A DNA stretch of 64,000 bases from NCBI RefSeq assembly GCF_048323755.1, contig NZ_JBLWFS010000001.1, forward strand, positions 124,001-188,000, in the 5' to 3' direction. Below the pieces are notes generated by a model that was not told the DNA's origin, did not search any database, and saw only the letters and a program-made list of their open reading frames with translations. How positions within the stretch are numbered: the stretch's first letter is position 1; every line of letters begins with the position of its first letter. The position numbers were made by a program, and so were the translations under genes. Shown in pieces: positions 42,705 to 52,487 of the stretch. Origin of the DNA: Alkalihalobacterium sp048323755. Lineage in GTDB: Bacteria; Bacillota; Bacilli; Bacillales; Bacillaceae_F.

Positions 42705-43142
42705 ATGAAGCGAATACTTTTCGTATGCACAGGAAACACGTGCCGAAGTCCTATGGCAGAAGCCATACTTAAGCAAAAAGTTAATGATGAAATTGAAGTA
42801 CAATCAGCTGGAATCTATGCAGCTCCAGGAAGTGAAGCGAGTCATCAAGCGGTCGAAGTTCTTAAAGAGCGGGGCATCACTTGTGATCACCGTTCACAAC
42901 CAATCTCAGAGGAGTTATTAGATTGGGCGACGATCGTATTAACGATGACAGCTAGTCATAAGCGAGCAATTATTACACAATATCCTGAACTGCTAGACAA
43001 AGTGTTTACATTAAAGGAATTTGCGTTAGGGGAAGACAGTTTTGCGGGGGATGTCGCCGATCCATTTGGTGGCTCGGTTGAACAATATCGTTCAACTGCA
43101 GATGAAATTGAAAAATTACTAGAGAAATTTTTGGATTCGTAA
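42705..43142 (+). CDS. ywlE: Protein-arginine phosphatase
   Basis: Low-molecular-weight phosphatase fold that removes phosphate from protein arginine, opposing McsB. 145 residues. The P-loop CTGNTCRSP has the nucleophile Cys8 and Thr12, the residue giving phospho-arginine preference over phospho-tyrosine (Thr11 in B. subtilis YwlE). The general acid is in VADPFGGS. mntP-ywlE order matches B. subtilis. Confidence 0.94.
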   Translation: MKRILFVCTGNTCRSPMAEAILKQKVNDEIEVQSAGIYAAPGSEASHQAVEVLKERGITCDHRSQPISEELLDWATIVLTMTASHKRAIITQYPELLDKVFTLKEFALGEDSFAGDVADPFGGSVEQYRSTADEIEKLLEKFLDS

Positions 43143-43186
43143 ATTTAGATCCGAGAAATTCATATTTTATGAGCGAGAGGTGTACC

Positions 43187-44482
43187 GTGGGGGAGAAAAA
43201 ATCGTATAGTTTTAGTATTCGAAAGAAATTGGTATTAGGAATAAGTGGACTAGCTATTATCACGTATGGAACAAGTGCATTTTTTATTTTCTTTTTAGCA
43301 GATTATTTACAAGGTCTTTTAAATGTAAACAGTGATCTATTTATCATCATTACATTAGTATTAGGTGTGATGTGGTGTGGGATCTTAGGATTTTTAGCAG
43401 CGCCACTCATTACAAAGCCCCTACATGAACTTGAAGACGCCGCACGAAAAGCAGCTGCAGGGGATATTGGGGTCGATGTTGCTATCTCTAAATCAGATGA
43501 TGAAATTCGTGCGTTAGGGTTAGCATTTAATGAAATGCTGACGAGTTTACGACACATGGTTAAAGATATTGATGAAAATTTCCAGCAAACGAATTTAAAA
43601 GTGACAGAAATTACAAATGCATCAGAACTAGCTTCAGAAAAAGCTGAAAGTATAGGTCGTACGATTGAAGAAATTGCAAGTGGGGCAGAGAGCTCTGCGA
43701 ATGCGATCCAAAATACAGCCGAGTCAATGGAAGATGTATCGACGATTGCGACACAAGTTCAAGACCGTGCATCGGCTTCTAAGAACTCTGCAGAACATAT
43801 GGTGGAAAAGCTTACAGACAGCCGTCAAGTTATTGACCATCTCGTTGCAGGAATTAAGAAATTAGCTGAAGATAATCAACATTCGTTAACGGCGGTAGAA
43901 CGATTAAACCATCAAGCCAAACAAGTCGAGGACATTATCTCTTTAGTTGGTGACATTGCTGCACAAACGAATTTGCTGGCGCTCAATGCATCGATAGAAG
44001 CTGCGCGTGCAGGAGAGCAAGGGAAAGGCTTTGCAGTTGTTGCTGATGAAGTGAGAAAATTGGCCGACGAAAGTTCAAAAGCGGTTCAAGGCATTACAAA
44101 ACTAATTACTGATATTCAACACGAAGTGCAAAATGTAGTGACTCAAATTACAAATCAAGTAAAAGTCGCTAACGAACAATCGGTAAAAGGAACAGAAACG
44201 AACGAATCGATCAGTCTTATGGAAAAGTCGATCTTAGAAGTGTCTGAAGCCATCCATGAAATCTCGCAGTTGATTGATAACCAGTTAGGTTCTATTATGG
44301 CAACAACGCAAGAAACGCAAGAAGTAGCGGCCATTGCAGAAGAAACTTCAGCCGGTGCATTAGAAGTGGCAACGGCAACCGATCAACAAACAACGATTAT
44401 TGAAGAGGTTGCAGCGACTGCACAGATATTAAATGGACAAGCTCAAAAGTTAAAAGCAACAATTGAAAAGTTTTCTACATAA
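43187..44482 (+). CDS. Methyl-accepting chemotaxis protein with almost no external domain
   Basis: 431 residues. Two membrane helices near 13-36 and 52-72 are separated by only about 15 outside residues, so there is no ligand-binding domain. A HAMP domain follows (about 73-125), then the coiled-coil signalling domain with the tip NLLALNASIEAARAGEQGKGFAVVADEVRKLA split over residues about 257-288. GTG 43187 is preferred because CGAGAGGTG sits just upstream; ATG 43169 overlaps that site. It interrupts the ywlE-rpiB order of B. subtilis. Likely an energy or membrane-state sensor (inference). Confidence 0.88.
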   Translation: MGEKKSYSFSIRKKLVLGISGLAIITYGTSAFFIFFLADYLQGLLNVNSDLFIIITLVLGVMWCGILGFLAAPLITKPLHELEDAARKAAAGDIGVDVAISKSDDEIRALGLAFNEMLTSLRHMVKDIDENFQQTNLKVTEITNASELASEKAESIGRTIEEIASGAESSANAIQNTAESMEDVSTIATQVQDRASASKNSAEHMVEKLTDSRQVIDHLVAGIKKLAEDNQHSLTAVERLNHQAKQVEDIISLVGDIAAQTNLLALNASIEAARAGEQGKGFAVVADEVRKLADESSKAVQGITKLITDIQHEVQNVVTQITNQVKVANEQSVKGTETNESISLMEKSILEVSEAIHEISQLIDNQLGSIMATTQETQEVAAIAEETSAGALEVATATDQQTTIIEEVAATAQILNGQAQKLKATIEKFST

Positions 44483-44498
44483 AAATGGAGGTATTCAA

Positions 44499-44939
44499 GT
44501 GAAAGTAGCAATTGGATCAGATCATGGTGGCGTAAATATTAAAGAAGAGATTAAATCATTAATGAGTGAGATGGGGATTGAGTTTGAAGATGTAGGTTGC
44601 GAATGTTCAGAGTCAGTCGATTATCCTGACTATGCATTACCAGTCGCTCAATTAGTCGCAAATGGTAAAGTAGACCGTGGAATTTTAGTGTGTGGGACAG
44701 GCATTGGTATGTCGATTGCAGCTAATAAAGTAAAAGGTGTTCGTTGTGCTTTAGTGCATGACTTATTTAGTGCCAAAGCGACGCGTGAACATAACGACAG
44801 TAACGTATTAGCCATGGGTGAGCGTGTAATTGGACCAGGACTAGCACGTGAAATTGCAAAAGTTTGGTTAGAAACCGAGTATGAAGGTGGAAGACATGAG
44901 CGTCGTGTGAGTAAAATAACAGAGTACGAAAATCAGTAA
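44499..44939 (+). CDS. rpiB: Ribose-5-phosphate isomerase B
   Basis: Interconverts ribose-5-P and ribulose-5-P. 146 residues of the RpiB/LacAB family: IGSDHGGVNIKEE, DVGCECSESVDYPDYA, CGTGIGMSIAANKVKGVR (catalytic Cys) and HNDSNVLAMG. ORF opens at 44463 inside the chemoreceptor gene, but GTG 44499 with ATGGAGG is the real start. Equivalent of B. subtilis ywlF. Confidence 0.94.
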   Translation: MKVAIGSDHGGVNIKEEIKSLMSEMGIEFEDVGCECSESVDYPDYALPVAQLVANGKVDRGILVCGTGIGMSIAANKVKGVRCALVHDLFSAKATREHNDSNVLAMGERVIGPGLAREIAKVWLETEYEGGRHERRVSKITEYENQ

Positions 44940-44960
44940 TTGAGAGAAGGTGTACCCAGG

Positions 44961-45536
44961 ATGGCCGATTTGATGGAACCAATCAAAAAGGATATTCTGC
45001 AAGTGTTAAACGAACTAAATGAAGAAATGCCATTATCAGCTGAACACATTCTTGTAATTGGAACGAGTACGAGCGAAGTAATCGGTAAAAAAATAGGAAC
45101 AAGCGGATCAGAAGGTGTCAGTGAGGCCCTCTTTTCCGCTTTTGCTGAATTTAAAGAGCAAACGGGCGTGCAACTTGCTTTTCAATGCTGTGAACATCTC
45201 AATCGAGCCTTAGTCGTTGAGAGAGAAACGGCGAAAGAACATCGACTTGAAATCGTTTCTGTCATCCCTGTTAAAGGTGCAGGGGGGTCAATGGCCACGC
45301 ATGCCTATTTAAAAATGAAAGAGCCTGTTGTAGTTGAAACGATAGCAGCGGATGCAGGTATCGATATTGGCGATACGTTGATTGGTATGCATTTAAAACG
45401 AGTGGCAGTCCCGCTGCGCAGTTCGATCAGGTCCATTGGTGAAGCGCACGTAACACTTGCTAAAACGAGACCGAAATTAATTGGTGGTGAGCGTGCCATC
45501 TATAGAAATCAGGGAAATGGTGAAGATTGTTTTTGA
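44961..45536 (+). CDS. ywlG: TIGR01440 family protein (YwlG-like)
   Basis: 191 residues, function unknown. Conserved features: VIGTSTSEVIGKKIG, FQCCEHLNRALVVER and a C-terminal RSIGEAHVTLAKTRPKLIGG. Always found near rpiB/glyA in Bacillaceae. ATG 44961 chosen; TTG 44940 overlaps the end of the rpiB stop region and would place the GAAGGTG site inside the gene. Confidence 0.88.
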   Translation: MADLMEPIKKDILQVLNELNEEMPLSAEHILVIGTSTSEVIGKKIGTSGSEGVSEALFSAFAEFKEQTGVQLAFQCCEHLNRALVVERETAKEHRLEIVSVIPVKGAGGSMATHAYLKMKEPVVVETIAADAGIDIGDTLIGMHLKRVAVPLRSSIRSIGEAHVTLAKTRPKLIGGERAIYRNQGNGEDCF

Positions 45537-45646
45537 TTTTTAAAAAAAGGTACGGATTTTGTCGTTTATTGTGGTAGAATGAAATTGAATTTAAAAGTAT
45601 AAACCGAAAAACACGAAGAATGCTTGCTACTGAAAGGGGAATAAAG

Positions 45647-46888
45647 ATGGAAATGTTAAAAAATCAAGATCCTAAAGTATATGAAGCAATCCAACTAGAG
45701 TTAGGTCGACAACGAGATAAAATTGAAATGATTGCATCTGAAAACTTTGTAAGTGAAGCGGTAATGGAAACACAAGGTTCTGTTCTTACAAACAAATATG
45801 CAGAAGGCTACCCAGGTCGCCGTTATTATGGTGGTTGTGAATATGTGGACATCGTTGAAGATTTAGCTCGTGACCGTGCAAAAGAAATCTTCGGTGCAGA
45901 GTATGTTAATGTTCAACCGCACTCAGGGGCGCAAGCTAATATGGCGGTTTATTTTACGATTTTAGAGCAAGGCGATACAGTACTTGGAATGAACTTATCT
46001 CACGGTGGTCACTTAACACACGGAAGCCCTGTTAACTTCAGTGGGGTTCAATACAATTTCGTAGAGTACGGTGTTGATAAAGAAACTCAAACGATCGACT
46101 ACGATAAAGTTCTTGAGCTGGCAAAAGAACATAAGCCAAAGCTAATTGTTGCGGGTGCGAGTGCATATCCGCGTGAAATTGACTTCGCTAAATTCCGTTC
46201 AATTGCAGATGAAGTTGGCGCTTATTTAATGGTCGATATGGCACATATTGCAGGACTTGTAGCAGCTGGTTTGCACCCAAGCCCTGTACCGCACGCTCAT
46301 TTTGTAACTACAACAACACATAAAACATTACGTGGTCCTCGTGGTGGGATGATTCTTTGCCTTGAAGAATTCGGTAGAAAAATCGATAAATCGATTTTTC
46401 CTGGAATTCAAGGTGGTCCGTTAATGCATGTGATCGCTGCTAAAGCAGTTGCATTCGGTGAAGCATTACAACCAGAATTTAAAACATACGCAGAAAACAT
46501 CATTAAAAATGCAAAGCGTCTAGGTGAAAAGCTGATGAGCGAGGGAATCCAAATCGTATCAGGCGGTACAGATAACCACCTATTACTTTTAGACTTAACG
46601 GGCTTAAAGTTAACTGGTAAAGTAGCTGAGCATGCACTTGATGAAGTTGGAATTACAACGAACAAAAACACGATTCCATTCGATCCAGAAAGCCCATTCG
46701 TAACAAGTGGAATTCGTATCGGGACAGCGGCAGTAACATCACGCGGTCTTGACGAAGAAGCAATGGATGAGCTTGGCGAAATCATCGCGCTCACATTGAA
46801 AAACATCGACAACGAAGAAAAGCTGAAAGAAGCAAGTGCACGTGTCGATGCACTGACAAAGAAATTCCCAATGTATCCAAACCTATAA
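45647..46888 (+). CDS. glyA: Serine hydroxymethyltransferase
   Basis: PLP enzyme converting serine and tetrahydrofolate to glycine and methylene-THF; main one-carbon source. 413 residues. MIASENFVSEAV, HGGHLTHG, VDMAHIAGLVAAG and the PLP Lys near 226 in THKTLRGPRGG. ATG 45647 after GAAAGGGG. A TAGAAT-like -10 near 45575 is plausible. No glycine riboswitch was seen. Strong terminator follows. Confidence 0.96.
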   Translation: MEMLKNQDPKVYEAIQLELGRQRDKIEMIASENFVSEAVMETQGSVLTNKYAEGYPGRRYYGGCEYVDIVEDLARDRAKEIFGAEYVNVQPHSGAQANMAVYFTILEQGDTVLGMNLSHGGHLTHGSPVNFSGVQYNFVEYGVDKETQTIDYDKVLELAKEHKPKLIVAGASAYPREIDFAKFRSIADEVGAYLMVDMAHIAGLVAAGLHPSPVPHAHFVTTTTHKTLRGPRGGMILCLEEFGRKIDKSIFPGIQGGPLMHVIAAKAVAFGEALQPEFKTYAENIIKNAKRLGEKLMSEGIQIVSGGTDNHLLLLDLTGLKLTGKVAEHALDEVGITTNKNTIPFDPESPFVTSGIRIGTAAVTSRGLDEEAMDELGEIIALTLKNIDNEEKLKEASARVDALTKKFPMYPNL

Positions 46889-46900
46889 GCAAATGTGATC

Positions 46901-46940
46901 GAAAAGGCTGTCTTTCATGATGAAGGCAGCCTTTTTATTT
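46901..46940 (+). terminator. glyA terminator
   Basis: AAAAGGCTGTCTTTCA pairs with TGAAGGCAGCCTTTTT with G-U pairs and a 3-nt loop, running into T5. Confidence 0.9.
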
Positions 46941-47062
46941 TGATTTTGTGCAGTGGTGACGATTAGTGCTAGGCGGGGCTGTGTTTTATGGGATGTGAGG
47001 GGCAGAGGAACACATGGGGAAAAGAATTTTCGTGAAAAGAGTTGTGGTAGCAGTGAGTGAGA

Positions 47063-47249
47063 TTAGAGCACTCACAGGCCCTTATTTTGCATAAATCTTA
47101 AGGTTTTTAATAATAACGGACTTCAGAGGCCCTTATTTACTGATTATTCGACTAAGTCATCACCATTTTTGGCAAATAAGAGCTTCTGAGTTCCCCAAAC
47201 AGTTAAAACAAGCAGTTTTCATTCATATAAGAGCCTCTCAGTGCCCTAT
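47063..47249. repeat. Four-site palindromic element, locus 4
   Basis: TTAGAGCACT (47063) and ACGGACTTCAG (about 47116) forward. Their CCCTTATTT cores at 47079 and 47130 are 51 bp apart. Reverse AATAAGAGC and ATAAGAGC, 51 bp apart, end in AGTGCCCTA. Confidence 0.85.
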
Positions 47250-47571
47250 ACTCAAATAGACTCGTCTCAAATTCATACTCAAGCTGGTGGTAGTAACTCA
47301 AATCTGTTGCGGATTAATTTACACACAAGTTGCGTCATTAACTTTACTAGAATTTGGTAATCCTATGAAAAGCAACTAAGCAAATACAATACAGAGTGCA
47401 CAAATAGAGTACAAATGTTTTATTTACAACCCTCCACACGTAAATTAACCGTGATGTCTCTCCTTTTATTAAATCGTAACCTTGAATATTTTTGTTTTTT
47501 TTTGTAGAATTTTGAGGAGTGATTTACATATTTAAGATGCTCGTCAAAACATTTGAAAAGGAGCTAACATA
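47250..47571. other. upp upstream region
   Basis: About 320 AT-rich bases. No terminator-antiterminator pair or known riboswitch was recognised. The only clear site is AAAGGAG before upp. A promoter must lie here because the glyA terminator is upstream. Confidence 0.4.
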
Positions 47572-48201
47572 ATGAGCAAAGTATTTGTGTTTGACCACCC
47601 GTTAATTCAACATAAGCTAACGTACATTCGTGATATATCTACAGGAACCAAAGAATTCCGTGAACTTGTTGATGAAGTAGCCGCACTTATGGCATTTGAA
47701 ATTACACGAGAACTCCCGTTACAAGAAGTTATTGTACAAACACCTGTTGGGCCAGCAAAATCGAAAACAATCGCAGGTAAAAAATTAGGGCTTGTACCGA
47801 TCCTGCGTGCAGGACTTGGGATGGTAGATGGGATTTTACGCCTTATTCCTGCAGCGAAGGTAGGCCACGTAGGTTTATATCGTGACCCAGAAACACTTCA
47901 ACCGGTTGAGTATTATGTAAAATTACCAGCGGATGTCGAAGAGCGTGAGTTTATCGTCATCGACCCAATGCTAGCAACAGGAGGTTCAGCTGTTGAAGCA
48001 ATCCACAGCCTTAAAAAGCGTGGCGCAAAAACGATTAAGTTAATGTGCTTAATTGCTGCACCTGAAGGCGTAGAAATCGTCAAAGAAGCGCATCCTGACG
48101 TAGATATTTACTTAGCTGCGCTGGATGAAAAACTAAACGAAAAAGGTTATATCGTACCAGGTCTAGGAGACGCTGGAGACCGTTTGTTTGGAACAAAGTA
48201 A
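47572..48201 (+). CDS. upp: Uracil phosphoribosyltransferase
   Basis: Salvages uracil to UMP with PRPP. 209 residues. PRPP site DPMLATGGSA, LVPILRAGLGMVDG, and the uracil-binding C-terminus YIVPGLGDAGDR. Located between glyA and the atp region as in B. subtilis. Confidence 0.96.
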   Translation: MSKVFVFDHPLIQHKLTYIRDISTGTKEFRELVDEVAALMAFEITRELPLQEVIVQTPVGPAKSKTIAGKKLGLVPILRAGLGMVDGILRLIPAAKVGHVGLYRDPETLQPVEYYVKLPADVEEREFIVIDPMLATGGSAVEAIHSLKKRGAKTIKLMCLIAAPEGVEIVKEAHPDVDIYLAALDEKLNEKGYIVPGLGDAGDRLFGTK

Positions 48202-48239
48202 GTGTTAACCCAAAAAAAGTGGTGTGAGGAGATATTGAG

Positions 48240-49385
48240 ATGCAATCAAAAGTTAAAGTAATGACTGTATTTGGAACAAGACCAGAAGCTATTAAAATGG
48301 CCCCGCTAGTGCTTGAACTAGAAAAACATCATGAGCAAATCGAGTCCATCGTAACGGTAACTGGGCAACATCGAGAAATGCTAGACCAAGTCCTTGAAAT
48401 ATTTAATGTAAAACCAGACTATGATTTAAATATCATGCAGGCAAGACAAACGTTAATTGGAGTTACAACAAAAGCACTTGAGGGACTTGATGAAGTAATT
48501 AAAAAAGTTCAACCAGATATCGTTCTAGTTCATGGTGACACAACGACAACATTTGTAGCTAGTCTTGCTGCCCTTTATAATCAAGTAGCTGTTGGTCATG
48601 TAGAGGCAGGATTACGTACTTGGAACAAATATTCTCCTTTCCCGGAAGAAATGAACCGACAGTTAACAGGTGTCATTGCTGATTTGCACTTCTCTCCAAC
48701 TGATAAATCAGCCACTAATTTAATAAATGAAAATAAAGACGAGTCTTCAATATTCATCACAGGAAACACCGCTATTGATGCCCTAAAAACAACAGTAAAT
48801 TCTACTTATACTCATCCGGTGTTAGAAAAGCTAGGTGAAGACCGTCTAATTCTTTTAACCGCTCATCGTCGAGAAAATTTAGGTGAGCCTATGCGAAATA
48901 TGTTTAGAGCAATAAAGCGTCTTGTAGAAGAGCATGATGATGTACAAGTGGTTTATCCTGTTCACCTTAACCCGGTTGTTAGAGAAATAGCAGATGAAGT
49001 ATTAGGAAATGACCCGAGAATTCATTTAATTGAACCGCTTGGTGTTTTAGATTTCCATAATTTTGCATCACGTGCCCACTTTATCCTAACAGATTCGGGC
49101 GGGGTTCAAGAAGAAGCGCCATCTCTTGGTGTACCCGTTTTAGTGCTTCGTGATACGACAGAACGTCCAGAAGGAATTGAAGCAGGTACTTTAAAACTAG
49201 CTGGTACAAATGAAGAACAAATCTATAAACTAGGAAAAGAATTGATGACAGATCAAGCGGTATACGAGCAAATGTCAAGAGCTTCTAACCCATATGGTGA
49301 CGGGAATGCATCGAAACGTATTGTTGATGCGATCCTTTATCATTTCGAGAAATTAGAAGAACGACCAGCGCCGTTTAAACCATAA
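48240..49385 (+). CDS. mnaA: UDP-N-acetylglucosamine 2-epimerase (non-hydrolysing)
   Basis: Makes UDP-ManNAc for teichoic acid linkage units or other surface polymers. 381 residues of the WecB/MnaA family: FGTRPEAIKMAPL, VTGQHREMLDQVL, VHGDTTT, HVEAGLRT, TAHRRENLG, and TDSGGVQEEAPSLGVP. TGAGGAG before the ATG, 38 bp after upp, so it may be co-transcribed with it. Confidence 0.94.
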   Translation: MQSKVKVMTVFGTRPEAIKMAPLVLELEKHHEQIESIVTVTGQHREMLDQVLEIFNVKPDYDLNIMQARQTLIGVTTKALEGLDEVIKKVQPDIVLVHGDTTTTFVASLAALYNQVAVGHVEAGLRTWNKYSPFPEEMNRQLTGVIADLHFSPTDKSATNLINENKDESSIFITGNTAIDALKTTVNSTYTHPVLEKLGEDRLILLTAHRRENLGEPMRNMFRAIKRLVEEHDDVQVVYPVHLNPVVREIADEVLGNDPRIHLIEPLGVLDFHNFASRAHFILTDSGGVQEEAPSLGVPVLVLRDTTERPEGIEAGTLKLAGTNEEQIYKLGKELMTDQAVYEQMSRASNPYGDGNASKRIVDAILYHFEKLEERPAPFKP

Positions 49386-49397
49386 AATAACATAAAC

Positions 49398-49514
49398 AAA
49401 AGAGGCCACCGAAGTGCCGCACTCTCAAAGAGCGAAATGACAGAAGGTGAAATTCCCCAAAATTGTCGTTTTAGCTAAATGAGTTGCATGTACTTCAAGT
49501 TGTGGCCTCTTTTT
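49398..49514 (+). terminator. mnaA terminator with a 92-nt loop
   Basis: AAAAGAGGCCAC (49398-49409) and GTGGCCTCTTTTT (49502-49514) form a perfect outer stem ending in T5. The loop has no obvious internal gene. Confidence 0.72.
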
Positions 49515-49593
49515 CTATTTTCTTACTCATGAAAACCGCCCAATTGTTACATACTAACTAAACAATTCTTCTCAAAGAAAGGGGAAGCTCCTA

Positions 49594-51873
49594 ATGAAAC
49601 AACGGAGGCTAGTTGCTGTAATCGTAATTGTACAACTTGTCATATTAGCATTAACAAGCCATACTGCAGGGGCGAGCCAATTTCCAGAGCGACCACCTTT
49701 GGCCGAAACAAAAGGCGAAGAAAAACAAATTGTCATGGTAGAAGTCAGTCAAAAAAACATTGACCGAGTGATCAAAAAAATCCAAAAAGCGATCCCTGAA
49801 AGTAAAGTAAGAAAACGGTTTAAACTCGTTTACTCAGGATTTTCGCTAGAAGTAAAAGAAAAAGACGTGGCTCAATTAGAAAAGATGACAGGGGTCACAC
49901 GAGTTGATCACGTCATGACCTATCAGACGACAATCGATGACAGCGTCCCTTTTATTGGAACGGAAAATATTAGAAATCAACTAGATCGAGATGGTGAAAA
50001 GCTGACAGGTAAAGGTGTAAAAATAGCAGTGATAGATACTGGTATTGATTATAGTCATCCAGATTTAAAACCAAATTATAAAGGCGGATACGATGTCGTC
50101 GATAACGATAAAGATCCAATGGAGACGATGCCGCGTCAAGGTGGAATTACTATTCATGGTACGCATGTTGCGGGAATTATAGCGGCCAATGGAAAAATAA
50201 AAGGCGTGGCTCCAGAAGCTGAAATTTACGCTTATCGTGCATTAGGACCTGGAGGACAAGGAACGACAGAGCAAGTCATTGAGTCGATTGAAAGAGCTGT
50301 AGAAGATGAAGTCGATATTATCAACTTATCGCTTGGTAATTCGGTAAATGGACCAGACTGGCCGACAAGTGTTGCATTGGACCGTGCAGTCGAACTTGGG
50401 GTTGTTGCAGTAACATCTAACGGTAACAGCGGGCCGAATATGTGGACTGTCGGCTCGCCGGGAACATCAACAAAAGCGATATCCGTAGGAGCGTCTTCAC
50501 CGCCATTAAAAACACCTTACATCACTATATTTGGAGAAGACCGCGAAATCTCTGTCAACTCGATGTCAGGGGCCTTACCGTGGAACTTACGGCGTGACCA
50601 TCCGCTTGTGTTTGCTGGATTAGGCAGGAAAGAGGATATGGAAGACGCTGCAGGAAAAATTGTCTTAGTTCGCAGAGGAATTATTCCTTTTGCAGAAAAG
50701 GCAAGAAATGCGATGGAAAGCGGTGCGAAAGGTGTGATCATCTATAATAATACGTCAGGCCCATTTATGGGTGCTATTGATGGTGATCCAATTCAATTCC
50801 CTATAGCAACGATTTCAAAAGAAGATGGCGAATGGATGAGGGAACAGCTTGAAGAAAAACAAAAACGTCAAGTAAGAACGATCTTCCGTCATGAAGAAGA
50901 TTTGCTTGCCCCTTTTTCATCAAGAGGTCCTGTCACTCACACATGGGAAGTGAAGCCGGATGTTGTCGCACCGGGTGTATCGATTGATAGTACGATTCCA
51001 AAGGGTTACTTAGGGTTAAACGGAACAAGTATGTCAGCGCCACACGTTGCGGGTGCAGCGGCATTAATTAAGCAAGCCCATCCGAGTTGGAATCCAGTAC
51101 AAATAAAAGCAGCGCTTATGAATACAGGAAAGCAACTCTTTGACCCAGAAGGTAAACCATACTTGCCTCACGAACAAGGTGCAGGACGAATTCAAGTCGA
51201 TAAAGCTGTACGAACAGATACACTCGTTTACCCAGGGGCTGTAACGTTTGGAAAATGGGCAGCAGATGACCGTCGCGAAGTTAAACGTGTGAGACTCACA
51301 GTTGAAAACCATAGCGATAGAGTAAAAACGTATTATGTCTCGCCGCCGCTTAATGCTCCAGATGGTGTACAATGGAAAGTGCCATTTTCTTTTGAAGTCG
51401 CAGCTGGTGAGAAAAAAGAAGTCGAAGTCGTAATGGACATCTTTCCGGCCGTACTGAAGAAAGGAATCCACCATGGAGATATTATCATAAAAGGTGGCAG
51501 TGAAGATATTCGAGTTCCCTATCTGTTTTTCATAGAAGAACCAGATTATCCACGCGTGATGGCTTTCAGCTTTGAAAGAGGCGATTCTGTAAGCTCGTAC
51601 CGCTACGAGATGTACCTGCCAGGGGGCGCATCAGAAGTAGGTATAGCTTTATATGACCCAGATACCTTTGAGTTTATCAAGTACCTCGATGCTAAAGAAG
51701 ATATTGGCAGAGGGTTGTTAGAAGTCGAACTTGATGGTATCGATTTACCGAATGGCGTTTATAAAGCACTAGTTTTTGCTGAGCAAGATGGAAAAGAGGA
51801 TACATTAGAAACGATGATTTTAATAGGTGATGAAATCCATTCTAATTCAGATCGTAATAATCGTGATGAGTAG
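49594..51873 (+). CDS. Secreted subtilisin-family serine protease (Vpr-like)
   Basis: 759 residues. Signal peptide (about 1-27, ending TAGAS), inhibitor I9 propeptide (about 45-110), and S8 catalytic domain with Asp148 (AVIDTGIDYSHPD), His188 (HGTHVAGI) and Ser479 (NGTSMSAPHVAG). A protease-associated domain is inserted between His and Ser (about 300-400). A C-terminal beta-rich Fn3-like region follows (about 545-750). Architecture matches Vpr/minor extracellular proteases. GAAAGGGGAAGC precedes the ATG. Its terminator overlaps the stop codon. Confidence 0.92.
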   Translation: MKQRRLVAVIVIVQLVILALTSHTAGASQFPERPPLAETKGEEKQIVMVEVSQKNIDRVIKKIQKAIPESKVRKRFKLVYSGFSLEVKEKDVAQLEKMTGVTRVDHVMTYQTTIDDSVPFIGTENIRNQLDRDGEKLTGKGVKIAVIDTGIDYSHPDLKPNYKGGYDVVDNDKDPMETMPRQGGITIHGTHVAGIIAANGKIKGVAPEAEIYAYRALGPGGQGTTEQVIESIERAVEDEVDIINLSLGNSVNGPDWPTSVALDRAVELGVVAVTSNGNSGPNMWTVGSPGTSTKAISVGASSPPLKTPYITIFGEDREISVNSMSGALPWNLRRDHPLVFAGLGRKEDMEDAAGKIVLVRRGIIPFAEKARNAMESGAKGVIIYNNTSGPFMGAIDGDPIQFPIATISKEDGEWMREQLEEKQKRQVRTIFRHEEDLLAPFSSRGPVTHTWEVKPDVVAPGVSIDSTIPKGYLGLNGTSMSAPHVAGAAALIKQAHPSWNPVQIKAALMNTGKQLFDPEGKPYLPHEQGAGRIQVDKAVRTDTLVYPGAVTFGKWAADDRREVKRVRLTVENHSDRVKTYYVSPPLNAPDGVQWKVPFSFEVAAGEKKEVEVVMDIFPAVLKKGIHHGDIIIKGGSEDIRVPYLFFIEEPDYPRVMAFSFERGDSVSSYRYEMYLPGGASEVGIALYDPDTFEFIKYLDAKEDIGRGLLEVELDGIDLPNGVYKALVFAEQDGKEDTLETMILIGDEIHSNSDRNNRDE

Positions 51874-51899
51874 TATACACTCATCACGATTATTTTTTA
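51856..51899 (+). terminator. Protease gene terminator overlapping the stop codon
   Basis: AATAATCGTGATGAGT (51856-51871) is exactly inverted at 51879-51894, then T-rich. The TAG stop spans the end of the left arm and the start of the loop. Confidence 0.92.
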
Positions 51900-52087
51900 T
51901 ATGTTATATTAAAATAAAAAAAGACAGGAATTTTAGTACATTGTTTACAAATTGAGAATTAAAGGTATACGTAATGAATATCATAGTAAAACTTTGGAAA
52001 CATAATATTACAAAGGTGTGAATTATGACAAATATGTGAACAGAAATAATTAGCATAATTCACCTGTGTTTTTATTGTCAAAACACG

Positions 52088-52116
52088 TTGACATCGGGTT
52101 TTCCCTATTGTACGAT
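52088..52116 (+). promoter_or_regulatory. atp operon promoter candidate
   Basis: TTGACA (52088-52093), 17 bp, TACGAT (52111-52116). Consensus -35 with a weaker -10. The rest of 51900-52256 is AT-rich without other recognisable features. Confidence 0.65.
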
Positions 52117-52256
52117 TACAAAGGATGTTATGAGAGGGTTTACATATTTAGATCAAGGATTAAGAATTTTGTTACATATTGAATTGAAATAAAAAGACAA
52201 CACGTAAACCTCATCATGAAACGAAAAATACGTGCTTAGTCCATGGGGGTCAGGGA

Positions 52257-52487
52257 ATGGCAGATAAAAAGCCTCAAAAACCTTATCGTGCAATGGCCTT
52301 AATGACAGCAATCACATCGTATTTAGTAGGACCAGTTCTAGTAGGAGTATTAGCAGGTAGATGGTTAGATGGTTACTTTGACAAAAGTCCATTGTTTATG
52401 ATCATCGGCTTATTTTTAGGTTTAGGATCTGGTATTTACGGTTTAATCCGACTGCTCGGGAGTTACTTAGGAGAAGATGATTCATGA
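52257..52487 (+). CDS. atpZ: AtpZ-type small membrane protein
   Basis: 76 residues with two membrane helices (about 15-35 and 46-68) and the AtpZ/AtpI motif GRWLDGYFDKSP. AtpZ with AtpI is known from alkaliphilic Bacillus atp operons, where the pair was linked to Mg2+ supply or rotor assembly. Start ATG after GGGGGTCAGGG; its stop overlaps atpI by 4 bp. Confidence 0.85.
   Translation: MADKKPQKPYRAMALMTAITSYLVGPVLVGVLAGRWLDGYFDKSPLFMIIGLFLGLGSGIYGLIRLLGSYLGEDDS

Noticed and set aside
45545..45615. PurR boxes upstream of glyA
   Set aside because: AAATCCGTAC (minus strand) and TAAACCGAAA resemble PurBoxes, but each has mismatches and their distance and orientation do not fit the paired arrangement.
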